Notes under the pieces: model-generated
What the model saw: the letters and a program-made list of their open reading frames with translations, nothing else
What the model was told of the DNA's origin: nothing
Databases searched by the model: none
Program-made: the position numbers and the translations under genes
In this document: in pieces, positions 1-10,559 of the stretch
Layout: every line of letters starts with the position of its first letter
Position numbering within the stretch: the first letter of the stretch is position 1
From: Chelatococcus sp.
Lineage (GTDB): Bacteria; Pseudomonadota; Alphaproteobacteria; Rhizobiales; Beijerinckiaceae
Reading direction: 5' to 3'
NCBI GenBank assembly: GCA_003248805.1
Contig: QFQY01000018.1
Coordinates: 1 to 64,000 of the forward strand
DNA: 64,000 nucleotides

Positions 1-102
1 ATGAATTTCGGAACCCGGCAGTTCATGGCGACAGGCCTCCCCGGCGACATCGGGACGCTGAAACCGCTTTGCTTCTCGAACGATGCGGACGGTCGGCGAT
101 GA
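1..102 (+). CDS. possible 3' end of an upstream gene (partial)
   Basis: Frame 1 is open from the left edge to a TGA at 100-102 that overlaps the ATG of the next gene (ATGA), the arrangement expected inside a tightly packed operon. About 33 residues are visible and they show no motif I recognise. In related genomes a siroheme synthase gene often precedes this sulfite-reduction cluster, but the visible residues do not let me confirm that. An ATG happens to lie at position 1, so a very small complete gene cannot be excluded. Confidence 0.25.
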   Translation: MNFGTRQFMATGLPGDIGTLKPLCFSNDADGRR

Positions 103-452
103 GCACCGCCCCCAAGCGCCCGCCCCTGCCCGCGATCCTGCTGGCGAACGACCTGCTCGACGGAGACGTCGTCTTCGCGACGACAGCGGGCGACGGCCTC
201 GCCTGGACGCGCGATCCGGCACTGGCGAGGATCGCCCGCGACGACGCCACCGCCGAGGCCCTGGAAGCCTTCGCCGCCGCCGAGTTCGCCCGCAACCATG
301 TCGTCGACGCCTATCTCGTCGACGTGACGCTGGACAGCGGCCGGCCGGTGCCCCGCCATTTCCGCGAGCGCTTCAAGACGCTGGGGCCGAGCAACCGGCC
401 CGACCTCGGCAAGCAGGCCGGGGACGGCATCGAGATCAGGAAGGTGGGCTGA
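99..452 (+). CDS. DUF2849 family protein
   Basis: A 117-residue protein whose ATG overlaps the preceding stop; an in-frame start ten codons earlier was rejected because of that overlap. It has the usual DUF2849 look: a short basic N terminus, then a segment LLANDLLDGDVVFAT and a region about what to add (ARNHVVDAYLVDV) typical of this small alphaproteobacterial family. No catalytic motif is visible. It sits 5 bp upstream of the sulfite reductase gene, the family's standard position, so a role in sulfite reduction or siroheme/cluster handling is inferred from context only; biochemical function is unknown. Confidence 0.75.
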   Translation: MSTAPKRPPLPAILLANDLLDGDVVFATTAGDGLAWTRDPALARIARDDATAEALEAFAAAEFARNHVVDAYLVDVTLDSGRPVPRHFRERFKTLGPSNRPDLGKQAGDGIEIRKVG

Positions 453-457
453 GCCCC

Positions 458-2114
<1,657 letters not shown>

Positions 2115-2125
<11 letters not shown>

Positions 2126-2630
2126 CCGGGACGGCGAGAAGGCGGATGGCTGGACCCGCGCCGAGGGGGCCGCGATCGACAACATCGACCGCGCCATCGT
2201 GGCCTGGGATGCCCTGTCGGACGCGCTGGCGGCGCGGCGGGACGGGCAGTCCCTCGGCGTGGCGGTGCCGAACACGGTGACGGCCGCGGCGCTGGCGCCC
2301 TATCTCGATGCCGTCGCTCTGGTCGCCGTGTCGTTTCCGGCCTTCTCGGACGGGCGCGGCTTCAGCATCGCCAAGGCCCTGCGCAACGCCGGCTATACCG
2401 GCACGCTGCGCGCCAACGGCCCGCTCATTCCCGATCAGTTCGCCTATGCGCTGGCCTGCGGCTTCGACGAGGTCGAGCTGCCGGAGGCGAGCGCCGCGCG
2501 TCAGTCGCCCGAGCAGTGGCGGCGCGCGGCGCGCTGGCCAGGTGGCGCCTATCAGCGCGGCTATCGGCGCGAGGCCAGCATCCTGGACCAGCGTCGCGCC
2601 GCGCGCGAAGCCGCGGAGACGCGAGGATGA
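2115..2630 (+). CDS. DUF934 protein of the sulfite reduction operon
   Basis: A 171-residue protein starting at an ATG 11 bp inside the end of cysI, so translation is probably coupled. The family core is clear: VSFPAFSDGRGFSIAKALR followed by GYTGTLRANG and a DQFAYALACGFDEVEL segment. DUF934 proteins are consistently encoded next to CysI in proteobacteria and are annotated as probable accessory factors of sulfite reduction; the reaction is not established. No cysteine cluster or nucleotide-binding loop is visible. The next small gene begins at an overlapping or nearby start, continuing the operon. Confidence 0.85.
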
Positions 2631-2662
2631 GGTCCCGGGAGCTTCAGGAGGAGGAGATCGCC

Positions 2663-2824
2663 ATGGGTTTTGCCGACGAGGCCCCCGCGACGCGGGGCGG
2701 GTTCTGGTTCGATCTCGCGCTGCGCCTGCTCGTTCTGACGCTGGCCGCCGGCTGGCTGCTGCTGCCGCCCGGCCGCGTCTCGGAACCGTCGCCCCCGTCG
2801 CAGGCCGTGGCGGCGAGCCGCTGA
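2663..2824 (+). CDS. small single-pass membrane protein
   Basis: A predicted 53-residue protein. The ATG at 2663 is preceded by a strong purine-rich ribosome site (AGGAGGAGGAG around 2646-2656); an alternative ATG at 2627 overlaps the DUF934 stop but would place this Shine-Dalgarno inside the gene. One hydrophobic helix (LALRLLVLTLAAGWLLL) spans roughly residues 15-32, followed by a Pro/Ser-rich tail. It is the last gene of the sulfur operon and converges with the amidohydrolase gene only 12 bp away. I do not recognise a family; function unknown. Confidence 0.6.
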   Translation: MGFADEAPATRGGFWFDLALRLLVLTLAAGWLLLPPGRVSEPSPPSQAVAASR

Positions 2825-2836
2825 GATCGGTTCCCC

Positions 2837-4294
2837 TCAGCAGCAGCCCAGCCGGAGATAGTGCCGCCGCAGCGCCGCCTCGAAGTCGGGCAGGGCCTGC
2901 CAGAGCGATCGGCGCGCCGGCATCTCCGCCCGGAACCTGTCCCGCAGCTCCGCCTGCGCCGCCGGCAGATCGACGCCCGTCAGCGAACCATCCCTGACGA
3001 CGCTGCGCCCGGCGACGATCAGCTCGCGCAGATGCCGCTTCGTCGCGCGCGCAAACAGCAGGTCGAGGGTCTCGACCGGAGCCAGCGCATCCTCGTCGAG
3101 CACGGCACGGTCGAGCACGACGAGATCCGCCGCCGCCCCTTCCGTCATCGTCCCGCCCGCCGGCGCGGCGATGGCCTGCCGCCCGGTTTCCAGCGCCATC
3201 GCCAGGACGTCGCGCGGGGAGAGCGCGACGTCGAAGCCCCAGCCGCCATGCAGCGACCAGAGCAGCCTGACCTCGCGCAGCGCATCGTCGTCCTCGTCGA
3301 AGGCCTGCCCGTCGACCCCCATCGCCACCTTGCAGCCGAGCCGCGCCATCTCCGCGACGGGCGCCAGTCCCGAGCGCAGCGCGAGATTGGAGGAGGTGTT
3401 GGTCACGACGACGCAGCCGGCCTCCGCGATCATCTCGAGTTCGTCCGGTCGCGCCCAGACGCAATGCGCGAGCGTCAGGCGCGGCGAGAGCAGCCCGATC
3501 TCCTTCCAGCGCTTCACGAGCCCGCCCGGATAGGTCCGGTCGGCCCAGTCGCGCTGATATTTCGTCTCGAAGAGATGGGTGGTGACGCGCCGCCCCGTGC
3601 GCGCCGAGGCCTCGGCGATCGCCTCCCACAGCGCGTCCGAGCCCCATTGCGGCCCGTTCGGCGCATATTGCACATCGACCATCGGCCCGCCGATGGCCTC
3701 CGCCACCGCCTCGACCCGGGCCATCTGCTCGGGAATCGACAGCATGGAGGCGAGATAGCGTGCCTCGACCTCGGCGCGCGCCGCGCCGTCCAGCTCGTCC
3801 AGCACCGGGCCGTGATCGCCATAGAGCAGCGGGTTCTGGTCGCGCATGCCGACGCCGAAGGCGATGCGGATGCCGACGTCGGCCGCCGCCCGCGCGATCT
3901 GCCGCGCCTCGGTCACGAAGTCGGTCAGCCCCATCGGGCGGACATGGTGCACCATCATGCCGCCCTGCCCGCCGAGCGCGGCCCGCGCGAAGGGCACCAG
4001 CGTCGCGAGATAGGGATCGACCGGCGCCAGCAGCGCGAGCCGATGCAGCCACAGTTCCAGCGGCTTGCCGAATCCGCCGACGGAACTCGTCCGGATCGGG
4101 CGCGCATGGTCGTGGGCGTTGGTAATCGCCGGCATGACCACGCTGCCGTCGCCGCCGGATGCGTCCCCGGAGGCGATGGCCGCGATGCGCCCATCGGCGA
4201 TCGTGAGCGTCACGGGGCCGAGGTCGCGGCGCGCGTCGAACGCGCTGTCGGCTACGATCTGGCGCACGCTTGCGCTCCCCTGCGACGCCGTCAC
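2837..4294 (-). CDS. amidohydrolase, cytosine deaminase/AtzB-like
   Basis: A 485-residue metal-dependent hydrolase with a GTG start 2 bp after the stop of the upstream binding-protein gene. Expected metal ligands are NAHDH near residue 60, THLFETKY (His near 240), LAHCVW (His near 275) and MGVDGQAFDEDDD (catalytic Asp near 328), the pattern of the SAH/cytosine deaminase branch acting on aminated or chlorinated N-heterocycles. It is the last gene of the ABC-transporter operon, suggesting that it deaminates or hydrolyses the imported compound or a metabolite. The substrate cannot be read from the sequence. The C terminus ends in Cys-Cys, which is unremarkable for the family. Confidence 0.85.
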   Translation of the reverse strand: MTASQGSASVRQIVADSAFDARRDLGPVTLTIADGRIAAIASGDASGGDGSVVMPAITNAHDHARPIRTSSVGGFGKPLELWLHRLALLAPVDPYLATLVPFARAALGGQGGMMVHHVRPMGLTDFVTEARQIARAAADVGIRIAFGVGMRDQNPLLYGDHGPVLDELDGAARAEVEARYLASMLSIPEQMARVEAVAEAIGGPMVDVQYAPNGPQWGSDALWEAIAEASARTGRRVTTHLFETKYQRDWADRTYPGGLVKRWKEIGLLSPRLTLAHCVWARPDELEMIAEAGCVVVTNTSSNLALRSGLAPVAEMARLGCKVAMGVDGQAFDEDDDALREVRLLWSLHGGWGFDVALSPRDVLAMALETGRQAIAAPAGGTMTEGAAADLVVLDRAVLDEDALAPVETLDLLFARATKRHLRELIVAGRSVVRDGSLTGVDLPAAQAELRDRFRAEMPARRSLWQALPDFEAALRRHYLRLGCC

Positions 4295-4296
4295 GG

Positions 4297-5340
4297 TCAG
4301 TTCGACGGCGCGGTGAGGTTACGCTCCGCGCGCGGCGGCAGGAAGGAGCGGTCGAACACCTCCTTCACCGACGGGGTCGTCTTGAGCTCGAACGCCTCGG
4401 CGATCTGCGCGATCGCCCTGGTCATGCGTTCGTCCGAGACATCGCCGGCGCCGAGCTGCATCGTCTCGGGCGTGGCCATGTGCGCCTTGTAGGTGAAGGC
4501 GATGCGCCGCGCCTCGATCTCGGCGTTGACGGTCGGCTCCACCGCAGCGATGACCTTGCCGCCCTGCGCCGGATCGGCGGTCAGCTCGATCATCGCCTTG
4601 TTGATCGCCCGGACGAGGCCGGCAACCGCCTTCGGATTCTCCTTGATCAGCTTCTGCGAGACCATGACCCCGTTCGAATAGGCCTCGATGCCGTGGTCGG
4701 CGAACATGACGAAGCGGTAGTCCTTGTCGGGGTCCTGCTTCATGCCGACGAGGTTCATGTAGGAGGTCACGGTGAAGACGAAGCCGCCATCGACCTGCCC
4801 CTGCACCATCATCATCTCCTGCACGGAGGGCGAGACCCCAACGATCTCGACCTTCCCGGCATCGAGCCCGTTGAGGCGAGCGACCAGCGGGAAAAGCCGC
4901 TGCGTCGCGCCGCCGGGCGGACCGCTGAGCTTCTTGCCTTCCAGGTCCTTCAGCGTCCTGATCGGCGCGCTGGCCTTGTGGACCACGGCGAAGGGCGCCT
5001 TGTTGTAGATCATGTAGACCATCACCGGCGCCTCGCCGGGCTTGTTCGCCGCCTGCTGGATGATGGCGGTCATGTCGCCGAAGCCGGCGTCATAGGCGCC
5101 GCTCATGATGCGCGTGATCGTCGCGGCCGAGCCCTCGCCCTGGTCGATGCTGACATCCAGCCCCTCGGCGGCGAAATAGCCCTTCTCCTTGGCGAGGAAA
5201 TACCAGGAATGGATGCCCTGATACTTCCAGTCGAGCGTGAAGCGGATCTTGGTCGGCGCCTGGGCAAGGGCCGGGGACGCGAAGCCGAGCGTCGCGCCGA
5301 TGGCGGAGGCCAGGGCTGCTTTCAGGACCAGACGGCGCAT
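4297..5340 (-). CDS. ABC transporter substrate-binding protein, NMT1/THI5-like (second copy)
   Basis: A 347-residue periplasmic binding protein. A Sec signal peptide covers about residues 1-26 (ending PALAQA). The mature N terminus contains the family pattern DWKYQGIHSWYFLAKEKGYF and EGLDV, typical of ThiY/SsuA-type proteins. It is followed by the GDMTAI and LKDLEGKKLSGPPGG regions that line the pocket. It lies between its permease gene and the amidohydrolase, so it is probably the importer's binding protein. A clearly related protein is encoded at the head of the same operon (9364-10416), so the transporter may use two receptors. The family binds pyrimidine precursors, nitrate/sulfonates and other small molecules; the ligand here is unknown. 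Confidence 0.9.
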   Translation of the reverse strand: MRRLVLKAALASAIGATLGFASPALAQAPTKIRFTLDWKYQGIHSWYFLAKEKGYFAAEGLDVSIDQGEGSAATITRIMSGAYDAGFGDMTAIIQQAANKPGEAPVMVYMIYNKAPFAVVHKASAPIRTLKDLEGKKLSGPPGGATQRLFPLVARLNGLDAGKVEIVGVSPSVQEMMMVQGQVDGGFVFTVTSYMNLVGMKQDPDKDYRFVMFADHGIEAYSNGVMVSQKLIKENPKAVAGLVRAINKAMIELTADPAQGGKVIAAVEPTVNAEIEARRIAFTYKAHMATPETMQLGAGDVSDERMTRAIAQIAEAFELKTTPSVKEVFDRSFLPPRAERNLTAPSN

Positions 5341-5380
5341 GGCGGGCTTCCTCGAGTTGACGACAGGGCAAGGGAACGGG

Positions 5381-6163
5381 TCAGGCGCCGGCGAGATCGG
5401 TCTTGCGATGCGCCCAGCCCGTCACCCGCCGCTCGATCAGCGAGAACACGACGTAGAGCGCGACGCCGAGGCCGGCGAGGACGAACAGGCCAGCGAAGAC
5501 GAGCGGCACGTTGAAGCTCGACGAGGCGATCATCATCATGTTGCCGATGCCGCGATTGGACGCGACCGTCTCGGCGACCACCGAGCCGACGAAGGCGAGC
5601 GTCACCGCGACCTTCAGCGCCGCGAAGAAATAGGGCATCGCGCGCGGCAGGCTGACATTCCAGAGGATGTCCCATTTCGACGCCTTGAGCGTCTTCATCA
5701 CATCCTCGAGCTCGGGCTCGACGGTGGCGATGCCGGTCGCGACATTCACGACGATCGGGAAGATGCACATGATCATGGCGGTCAGGACCGCCGGCACCGT
5801 GCCCGCCCCGTACCAGAGCACGAAGATCGGCACGACCGCGACCTTGGGGATCGAGGAGAAGCCGACCAGCAGCGGATAGGCCGTGTCGTAGGCGAGCTTG
5901 GAGGAGCCGACCAGGACGCCGAGCACGATGCCAACGGCGACACCGATGGAGAAGCCGACCAGCGTGGTGTAGAGCGTCTGCGACGCATGCGGCCAGATCG
6001 CCGGCCAGTACTGGACCAGCGCCGCGATGACCTGCGTCGGACGCGGCAGCAGGATGTCGGAGATGCCCGCCATCAGGCAGAACAGCTCCCAGAACACGAA
6101 GACGCCGATGATGAGGGCGGTCGAGGCGCCCTTGTCGCGGATGATCTCGCCGAGGCGTTCCAT
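5381..6163 (-). CDS. ABC transporter permease, SsuC/TauC/ThiX-like
   Basis: A 260-residue inner-membrane permease with about six hydrophobic segments. The cytoplasmic coupling loop near residues 165-195 reads KASKWDILWNVSLPRAMPY, matching the EAA motif of the BPD_transp_1 family. It lies 11 bp downstream of the ATPase gene and 40 bp upstream of the binding-protein gene in the same operon. Only one permease is present, so the functional importer is expected to be a homodimer of this subunit with two ATPases. Substrate is inferred from neighbours only. Confidence 0.9.
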   Translation of the reverse strand: MERLGEIIRDKGASTALIIGVFVFWELFCLMAGISDILLPRPTQVIAALVQYWPAIWPHASQTLYTTLVGFSIGVAVGIVLGVLVGSSKLAYDTAYPLLVGFSSIPKVAVVPIFVLWYGAGTVPAVLTAMIMCIFPIVVNVATGIATVEPELEDVMKTLKASKWDILWNVSLPRAMPYFFAALKVAVTLAFVGSVVAETVASNRGIGNMMMIASSSFNVPLVFAGLFVLAGLGVALYVVFSLIERRVTGWAHRKTDLAGA

Positions 6164-6174
6164 GGCGTTGCCCC

Positions 6175-7035
6175 TCAGATCGTCGCGGCGTGGTTGACGA
6201 TGCCGGTGCCGCCACGCGCGCCGACGATCATGGCCCGCAGCCGCTGGTTCAGCGCCACGAAGTCGGGCGCGAAGGTCATGTCGATGGTGCGCGGGCGCGG
6301 CAGCGCGACGACGGAATCGTCGAGGATGCGGCCCGGCCGGGCGCTCATCACGCAGATGCGGTTGGCGAGATAGGCGGCTTCCTTGAGGTCGTGCGTGACG
6401 AGCAGCACGGTCAGCTTCTTGGAAAGCCAGAGCCCCTGCATGATCTCCCAGAGTTCCTCGCGGGTGAACTGGTCGAGCGCGCCGAAGGGCTCGTCGAGCA
6501 GCAGCAGGTCGGGATCGTGGACCAGCGCGCGGCAGAGATTGGCGCGCTGCATCATGCCGCCCGAGAGCTGCCAGGGATATTTGTCGCCGAACCCGCCCAG
6601 GCCCACCTGCGCCAGCAGCGCCTCGACCCGGTCGCGGAACTCCGTCTTGCGCTTCGCCCGGTACTGCTGCCGGAAGGGCGGCACGATCTTCAGCGGCAGC
6701 ATGACGTTGTCGCGGATGGTGAGCCAGGGCAGCAGCGTCGGGTTCTGGTAGGCCATGCCGATGCGGATCGGCGTCGCCCCGATCTCCCGCCCCGCGACGA
6801 AGACATGGCCCGTCGAGGGCTTCAGCAGCTCGCCGACCATCTTCAGGATGGTCGACTTGCCGCAGCCGGACGGTCCGACGAGCGCGACGAAATCCCCCTC
6901 CCCGATCCTGAGCGAAGTCGGCGCCAGCGCCTGCACCGCCTTCTCGCCACGACCATAGGTGATCGAGGCATCCTCGAAGGCGATGAAGGGAACGGTGCGG
7001 CTCGTGGCCTCGATCTGTCCGGCTGGGGCATTCAC
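6175..7035 (-). CDS. ABC transporter ATP-binding protein, SsuB/TauB/ThiZ-like
   Basis: A 286-residue ATPase. Walker A GPSGCGKST, signature LSGGMMQR, Walker B LLLLDEPFGALD and the H-loop VTHDLKEAA are all intact. The GTG at 7035 is chosen as start: it forms a GTGA overlap with the upstream dihydropyrimidinase-like gene and is preceded by GCAGGAGGAG. The frame is open much further upstream, but that extension is antisense-like sequence within the neighbouring gene. It energises the permease encoded 11 bp downstream. Confidence 0.92.
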   Translation of the reverse strand: MNAPAGQIEATSRTVPFIAFEDASITYGRGEKAVQALAPTSLRIGEGDFVALVGPSGCGKSTILKMVGELLKPSTGHVFVAGREIGATPIRIGMAYQNPTLLPWLTIRDNVMLPLKIVPPFRQQYRAKRKTEFRDRVEALLAQVGLGGFGDKYPWQLSGGMMQRANLCRALVHDPDLLLLDEPFGALDQFTREELWEIMQGLWLSKKLTVLLVTHDLKEAAYLANRICVMSARPGRILDDSVVALPRPRTIDMTFAPDFVALNQRLRAMIVGARGGTGIVNHAATI

Positions 7036-8486
7036 GATGCGGCTCCTCCTGCGGCGATCTCCGGCCCTCGCAAACATGCTGCCAAGGTCTGCTCGCGGTG
7101 GCGCAGCACCGGCTCCGGCATGCGCTGGATCGCCGTGACCTGCCGCCCCCAGCCGCTCGTGCCCTCGACGAGCCTGCGGTCGCGCTGGACGAAGCGGCCG
7201 CGCACCAGCGTGTGGACGGGGATGCCAGTGACGGAGACGCCCTCGAACGGCGTGATCTTCCCGCGCGACTGCAGCGCCAGTGCCCGGATGGTCTCGGTCC
7301 GCGCCATGTCGACGACCGCGATGTCGGCCTCGGCGCCGGCCTCTATGCGCCCCTTCATCGGCCAGAGGCCGAAGGATTTCGCCGGGTTCTCGGCCGAGAT
7401 CCGCACGTAATGCTCCAGCGTGATCCGCCCCTTCGCCACCTCGTTGAGCATCAGCGGCATCTGCGTCTCGACGCCGGGGAAGCCGCAATCGGCCTCCCAG
7501 ATCACGTCCTTGATCTTCTCCTCCGGCGTGTGCGGCGCATGGTCGGTGGCGATCATGTCGACGACGCCGGACTGGAGAGCAGCCCAGATGGCCTGCGAAT
7601 CCGAGGCGTCGCGCACCGGCGGATTGACGCGGATGATCGAGCCGAGCCGCGCATAGTCGCGGGTGTCGAGCAGGAGATAGCAGGGGCAGGTCTCGCCGGT
7701 GATGTCGACGCCGCGCGCCTTGGCGTCCGCCAGCGGGCGCAGTTCCGCCGCCGACGAGATGTGCAGGATGTGCACGCGAGCCCCGGTCCATTCCGCGAGT
7801 TCCGCCGCGCGCGCCACGGCCTCGGCCGCGACGATGGCGGGGCGTGCCGCGATATGCGCCAGCGGATCGTTGCGCCCCGCCGCCATCAGCCGCTTCTGGC
7901 GCCAGGCCATGATCGAGGCCGTCTCGGCATGCAGCGAGATGCGCAGGCCCGATGGCGCGATGATCTCGAACCCCTCCAGCATCGCCCCGGTCGAGGGCGA
8001 GGGCAGATTGCCGAAGGTGTTGCCCATGAAGCATTTGAACGCGTTGGCGCCGCCCGCGATCAGCCCCTCCAGCTCGTCGATATTGTCCTCGGCCAGCAGC
8101 CCGTAGAGCCCGTAATCGACATGGGCCTTCTGCGCCGCCTCCTGCTTGCGGCGCAGCTCCGAGAGCGAGCGCGTCGGCGGGTTGGTGTTCGGCATCTCGA
8201 AGACGGTGGTGGTGCCGCCCATGGCGGCGGCGGCCGTGCCCGTGCGCCAGTCCTCCTTGTGGGTGTAGCCGGGCTCGCGGAAATGCACATGCATGTCGAT
8301 GGCGCCCGGCAGCACGAACTGGCCCGAGACGTCGACCGTCTCGCGCGCCTGCGGCATCGCCTCGGGCGCGCCGACCAGCGCGATCAGCCCGTCCTTGACC
8401 GCGACATCGGCCTTGAACCGCGCCCGGCTGCCGACGACCGTGCCGCCGGAGAGCACCAGATCGGCGATGAAGGGGGTCTCGCTCAT
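7032..8486 (-). CDS. cyclic amidohydrolase, dihydroorotase/allantoinase/hydantoinase type
   Basis: A 484-residue zinc amidohydrolase. DMHVHFREPGYTHKEDW near residue 65 gives the HxH pair. A probable carboxylated lysine lies in NAFKCFMG, later histidines in SLHAET and HILHISSA, and the catalytic Asp in DMIATDHAPHT. The MPNTNPPT motif resembles dihydroorotases, whereas the length (about 480) fits allantoinases and dihydropyrimidinases. A housekeeping dihydroorotase is unlikely given the transporter context; opening of a cyclic ureide or imide is inferred. A GTG at 8498 overlaps the SDR stop and is an alternative start; the ATG at 8486 gives a more typical N terminus. The gene overlaps the ATPase start by 4 bp. 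Confidence 0.85.
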   Translation of the reverse strand: MSETPFIADLVLSGGTVVGSRARFKADVAVKDGLIALVGAPEAMPQARETVDVSGQFVLPGAIDMHVHFREPGYTHKEDWRTGTAAAAMGGTTTVFEMPNTNPPTRSLSELRRKQEAAQKAHVDYGLYGLLAEDNIDELEGLIAGGANAFKCFMGNTFGNLPSPSTGAMLEGFEIIAPSGLRISLHAETASIMAWRQKRLMAAGRNDPLAHIAARPAIVAAEAVARAAELAEWTGARVHILHISSAAELRPLADAKARGVDITGETCPCYLLLDTRDYARLGSIIRVNPPVRDASDSQAIWAALQSGVVDMIATDHAPHTPEEKIKDVIWEADCGFPGVETQMPLMLNEVAKGRITLEHYVRISAENPAKSFGLWPMKGRIEAGAEADIAVVDMARTETIRALALQSRGKITPFEGVSVTGIPVHTLVRGRFVQRDRRLVEGTSGWGRQVTAIQRMPEPVLRHREQTLAACLRGPEIAAGGAAS

Positions 8487-8494
8487 CGCCGGCC

Positions 8495-9289
8495 TCACAG
8501 CATCGCCCAGCCGCCGTCGACCGGCAGGTCGACGCCGGTGATCTGGCGGGACACGTCGGAGGCGAGGAACAGGCAGGCATGGGCCACGTCCTCGTCAGTG
8601 GAGACGCGCCTCAGCGCGTAATCGGCCGCATGTTTCGCGAAGGCGGCCTCCTCGGAGATGCCCAGCCGCCTGGCCATCTCGGGCACGACCTTGCCGCGGA
8701 AACGCGGCCCGTCGACCATGCCCGGCGCGACGCAGTTGACGTTGATGCCGTAGGGCCCGGCCTCCAGCGCGAAGCTCTTGGTGATGCCGCGCAGGCCCCA
8801 TTTCGAGGCGGAATAGGCCATGCGCCCGGCCCGGCCGCGCATGCCGAAGGTGCCGCCGACATTCACGACCTTGCCCTCGCGCTGCGCGATCATCGTCGGC
8901 AGGCAGGCGCGCATGGTGTTGAAGCAGCCGCGCATGTTGAGATCGACGATCTCGTCGAACTCCTCCTCGGTCGTCTCCCAGCCGGTCTTGCCGATCGGCC
9001 CCGAGCCTCCAGCGACATTGACGAGGATGTCGATGCGCCCGCCGAAAGCCGCCTTCGCCGCCTCGATCGCGGCGTCGCAGGCGGCGCCCGAGGTGATGTC
9101 GCAGGCGACGACGATGGCCTCCACGCCCTTCGCACGCACCTCGGCGGCGACGGGCTCGATGGCGGCCGTATCGCGGCCGATCAGCACGAGCCGGCAGCCC
9201 TCGGCCGCGAAGGCGCGCGTAACGGCCGCCCCCATCCCCTTGGCAGGCCCGGTGATCACCGCGACCTTCCCCGCGAGCTTCAGATCCAT
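8495..9289 (-). CDS. SDR family oxidoreductase
   Basis: A 264-residue short-chain dehydrogenase/reductase. The cofactor motif TGPAKGMG is at residues 14-21, the structural NVAGG segment near residue 91, the active-site Ser/Thr in VVNVGGTFGM, and YSASK near residue 160 supplies the catalytic Tyr-Lys pair. A C-terminal ITGVDLPVDGGWAML is typical of classical SDRs. Substrate is not deducible. It is the second gene of the operon, between the first binding protein and the cyclic amidohydrolase, whose possible GTG start overlaps its stop. Confidence 0.88.
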   Translation of the reverse strand: MDLKLAGKVAVITGPAKGMGAAVTRAFAAEGCRLVLIGRDTAAIEPVAAEVRAKGVEAIVVACDITSGAACDAAIEAAKAAFGGRIDILVNVAGGSGPIGKTGWETTEEEFDEIVDLNMRGCFNTMRACLPTMIAQREGKVVNVGGTFGMRGRAGRMAYSASKWGLRGITKSFALEAGPYGINVNCVAPGMVDGPRFRGKVVPEMARRLGISEEAAFAKHAADYALRRVSTDEDVAHACLFLASDVSRQITGVDLPVDGGWAML

Positions 9290-9363
9290 GATGTCTTGCT
9301 TTCGATTGTCCGGGGCTCTCGGCGAGCCTTCATCGTGAGCGCTGCTGCGTGTCGGTCGCCCGG

Positions 9364-10416
9364 TCAGCCCACCGTCTTCACCCGGTCGGCGAGCGGCGGC
9401 AGGAAGGCGGCGTTGAACACCTCCTCCGGGGCCGGCACGCGCGGCAGGCCTTCCGCCTCGCAGACGATCGCGATCGACTTCCGGAAGCGTTCCGGATCGA
9501 CAGCGCCGAGCCCGATCGTCGCGGTTTCCGGATGGCTCATCTCGGCCTGCAACGTCGCGATCAGGCGCTCCTTCTCGATCGCCTTGTTGATCAGCGGCTC
9601 GCGCTTGGCGACCGTCTCGATCGCGGCGTCGTAGTCCTTCAGCATGTCCTTGATGCCGCGATCCATGGCGCGCAGGAAGCCCTTCAGAGCCTGCGGGTTC
9701 TCGCTGGCGAGCTTGCGCGAGGCGATGATCGCGTTGGAATAGAGGTCCATCCCGTAGTCGCCGAAATTGATGAAGCGGAAATCCCTGTCGGGGTCGATGC
9801 CGACGAGCTTGGCCGAGAAGCGGATCGTGTTGACGAAGCCGAACGCGCCCTCGACCTGCCCGCGCTGGAGCATCTGCTCGCGCAGGTTCGGCTGCATGTT
9901 GGTGATGTTGACCTTCGAGGCATCGACGCCGGCGAGCTTGGCGAAGGCGGGGAAGAGCTTGAGCGCGCTGTCGTTGGCCGGCCCGCCGATGGTGCGGCCT
10001 TCCAGGTCCTTCGGAGTCTTGATCGGGCTGTCCGCCTTCACCGCGATGGTGAAGGGCGGCTTGTTGTAGGGCGCAGAGATCGCGACCGGCGTGGCGGCCC
10101 CGGCCTGTCCCCTGGCCACCAGCGTGATCAGCGCGTTGATGTCCCCGAAGCCGAGATCATAGGAGCCGCCGGCGACCGCGCCGACCGCCGCGCCCGAGCC
10201 GTTGCCCTGGTCCATCTCGATCTCGAGCCCTTCCTCGCGGAAATAGCCCTTGTCCTGCGCGATGAAGAACCAGGCCTGCGGTCCCTGATAACGCCAGTTC
10301 AGGATCATCTTCAGCCTGGTCGGCGCCTGCGCCAGCGCCGGGCGCGGCAGGCCGGAGGCAAGAGCGGCAGCCCCCGCCACGAGACCGAAACGGCGACGGC
10401 TGATCTCGACGCTCAT
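9364..10416 (-). CDS. ABC transporter substrate-binding protein, NMT1/THI5-like (first copy)
   Basis: A 350-residue periplasmic binding protein and first gene of the seven-gene operon. The N terminus has a Tat-like motif SRRRFGLVAG followed by a hydrophobic stretch and cleavage region PALAQA near residue 30, so export may be Tat-dependent, unlike the second copy. The mature part matches the second copy throughout (NWRYQGPQAWFFIAQDKGYF, DQGNGSG, FGDINALI, GPANDS). The two therefore look like diverged paralogues serving one importer or two ligands. Start is an ATG 143 bp from the divergent LysR gene. Confidence 0.9.
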   Translation of the reverse strand: MSVEISRRRFGLVAGAAALASGLPRPALAQAPTRLKMILNWRYQGPQAWFFIAQDKGYFREEGLEIEMDQGNGSGAAVGAVAGGSYDLGFGDINALITLVARGQAGAATPVAISAPYNKPPFTIAVKADSPIKTPKDLEGRTIGGPANDSALKLFPAFAKLAGVDASKVNITNMQPNLREQMLQRGQVEGAFGFVNTIRFSAKLVGIDPDRDFRFINFGDYGMDLYSNAIIASRKLASENPQALKGFLRAMDRGIKDMLKDYDAAIETVAKREPLINKAIEKERLIATLQAEMSHPETATIGLGAVDPERFRKSIAIVCEAEGLPRVPAPEEVFNAAFLPPLADRVKTVG

Positions 10417-10559
10417 GCGACATCTCCCCTGAGGCGCCCGTGCGGACCGAGCGGGCCGCGTTCTGCCTGTCCGAACGCTAGACCGACTTGACCGCTGCCG
10501 TCCTGTGCTGACTTCTATGCGGAGCTGTTCGAAAAACTCACCACTCCAGGCATGTCCCC
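10417..10559 (-). promoter_or_regulatory. divergent intergenic region between the catabolic operon and its LysR gene
   Basis: This 143-bp gap separates two divergent transcription units, the usual place for a LysR-type regulator to bind and control both itself and the target operon. I see a TTGACC hexamer near 10487 but no convincing matched -10 element or T-N11-A palindrome, so the boundaries of any promoter are not defined. Confidence 0.4.
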
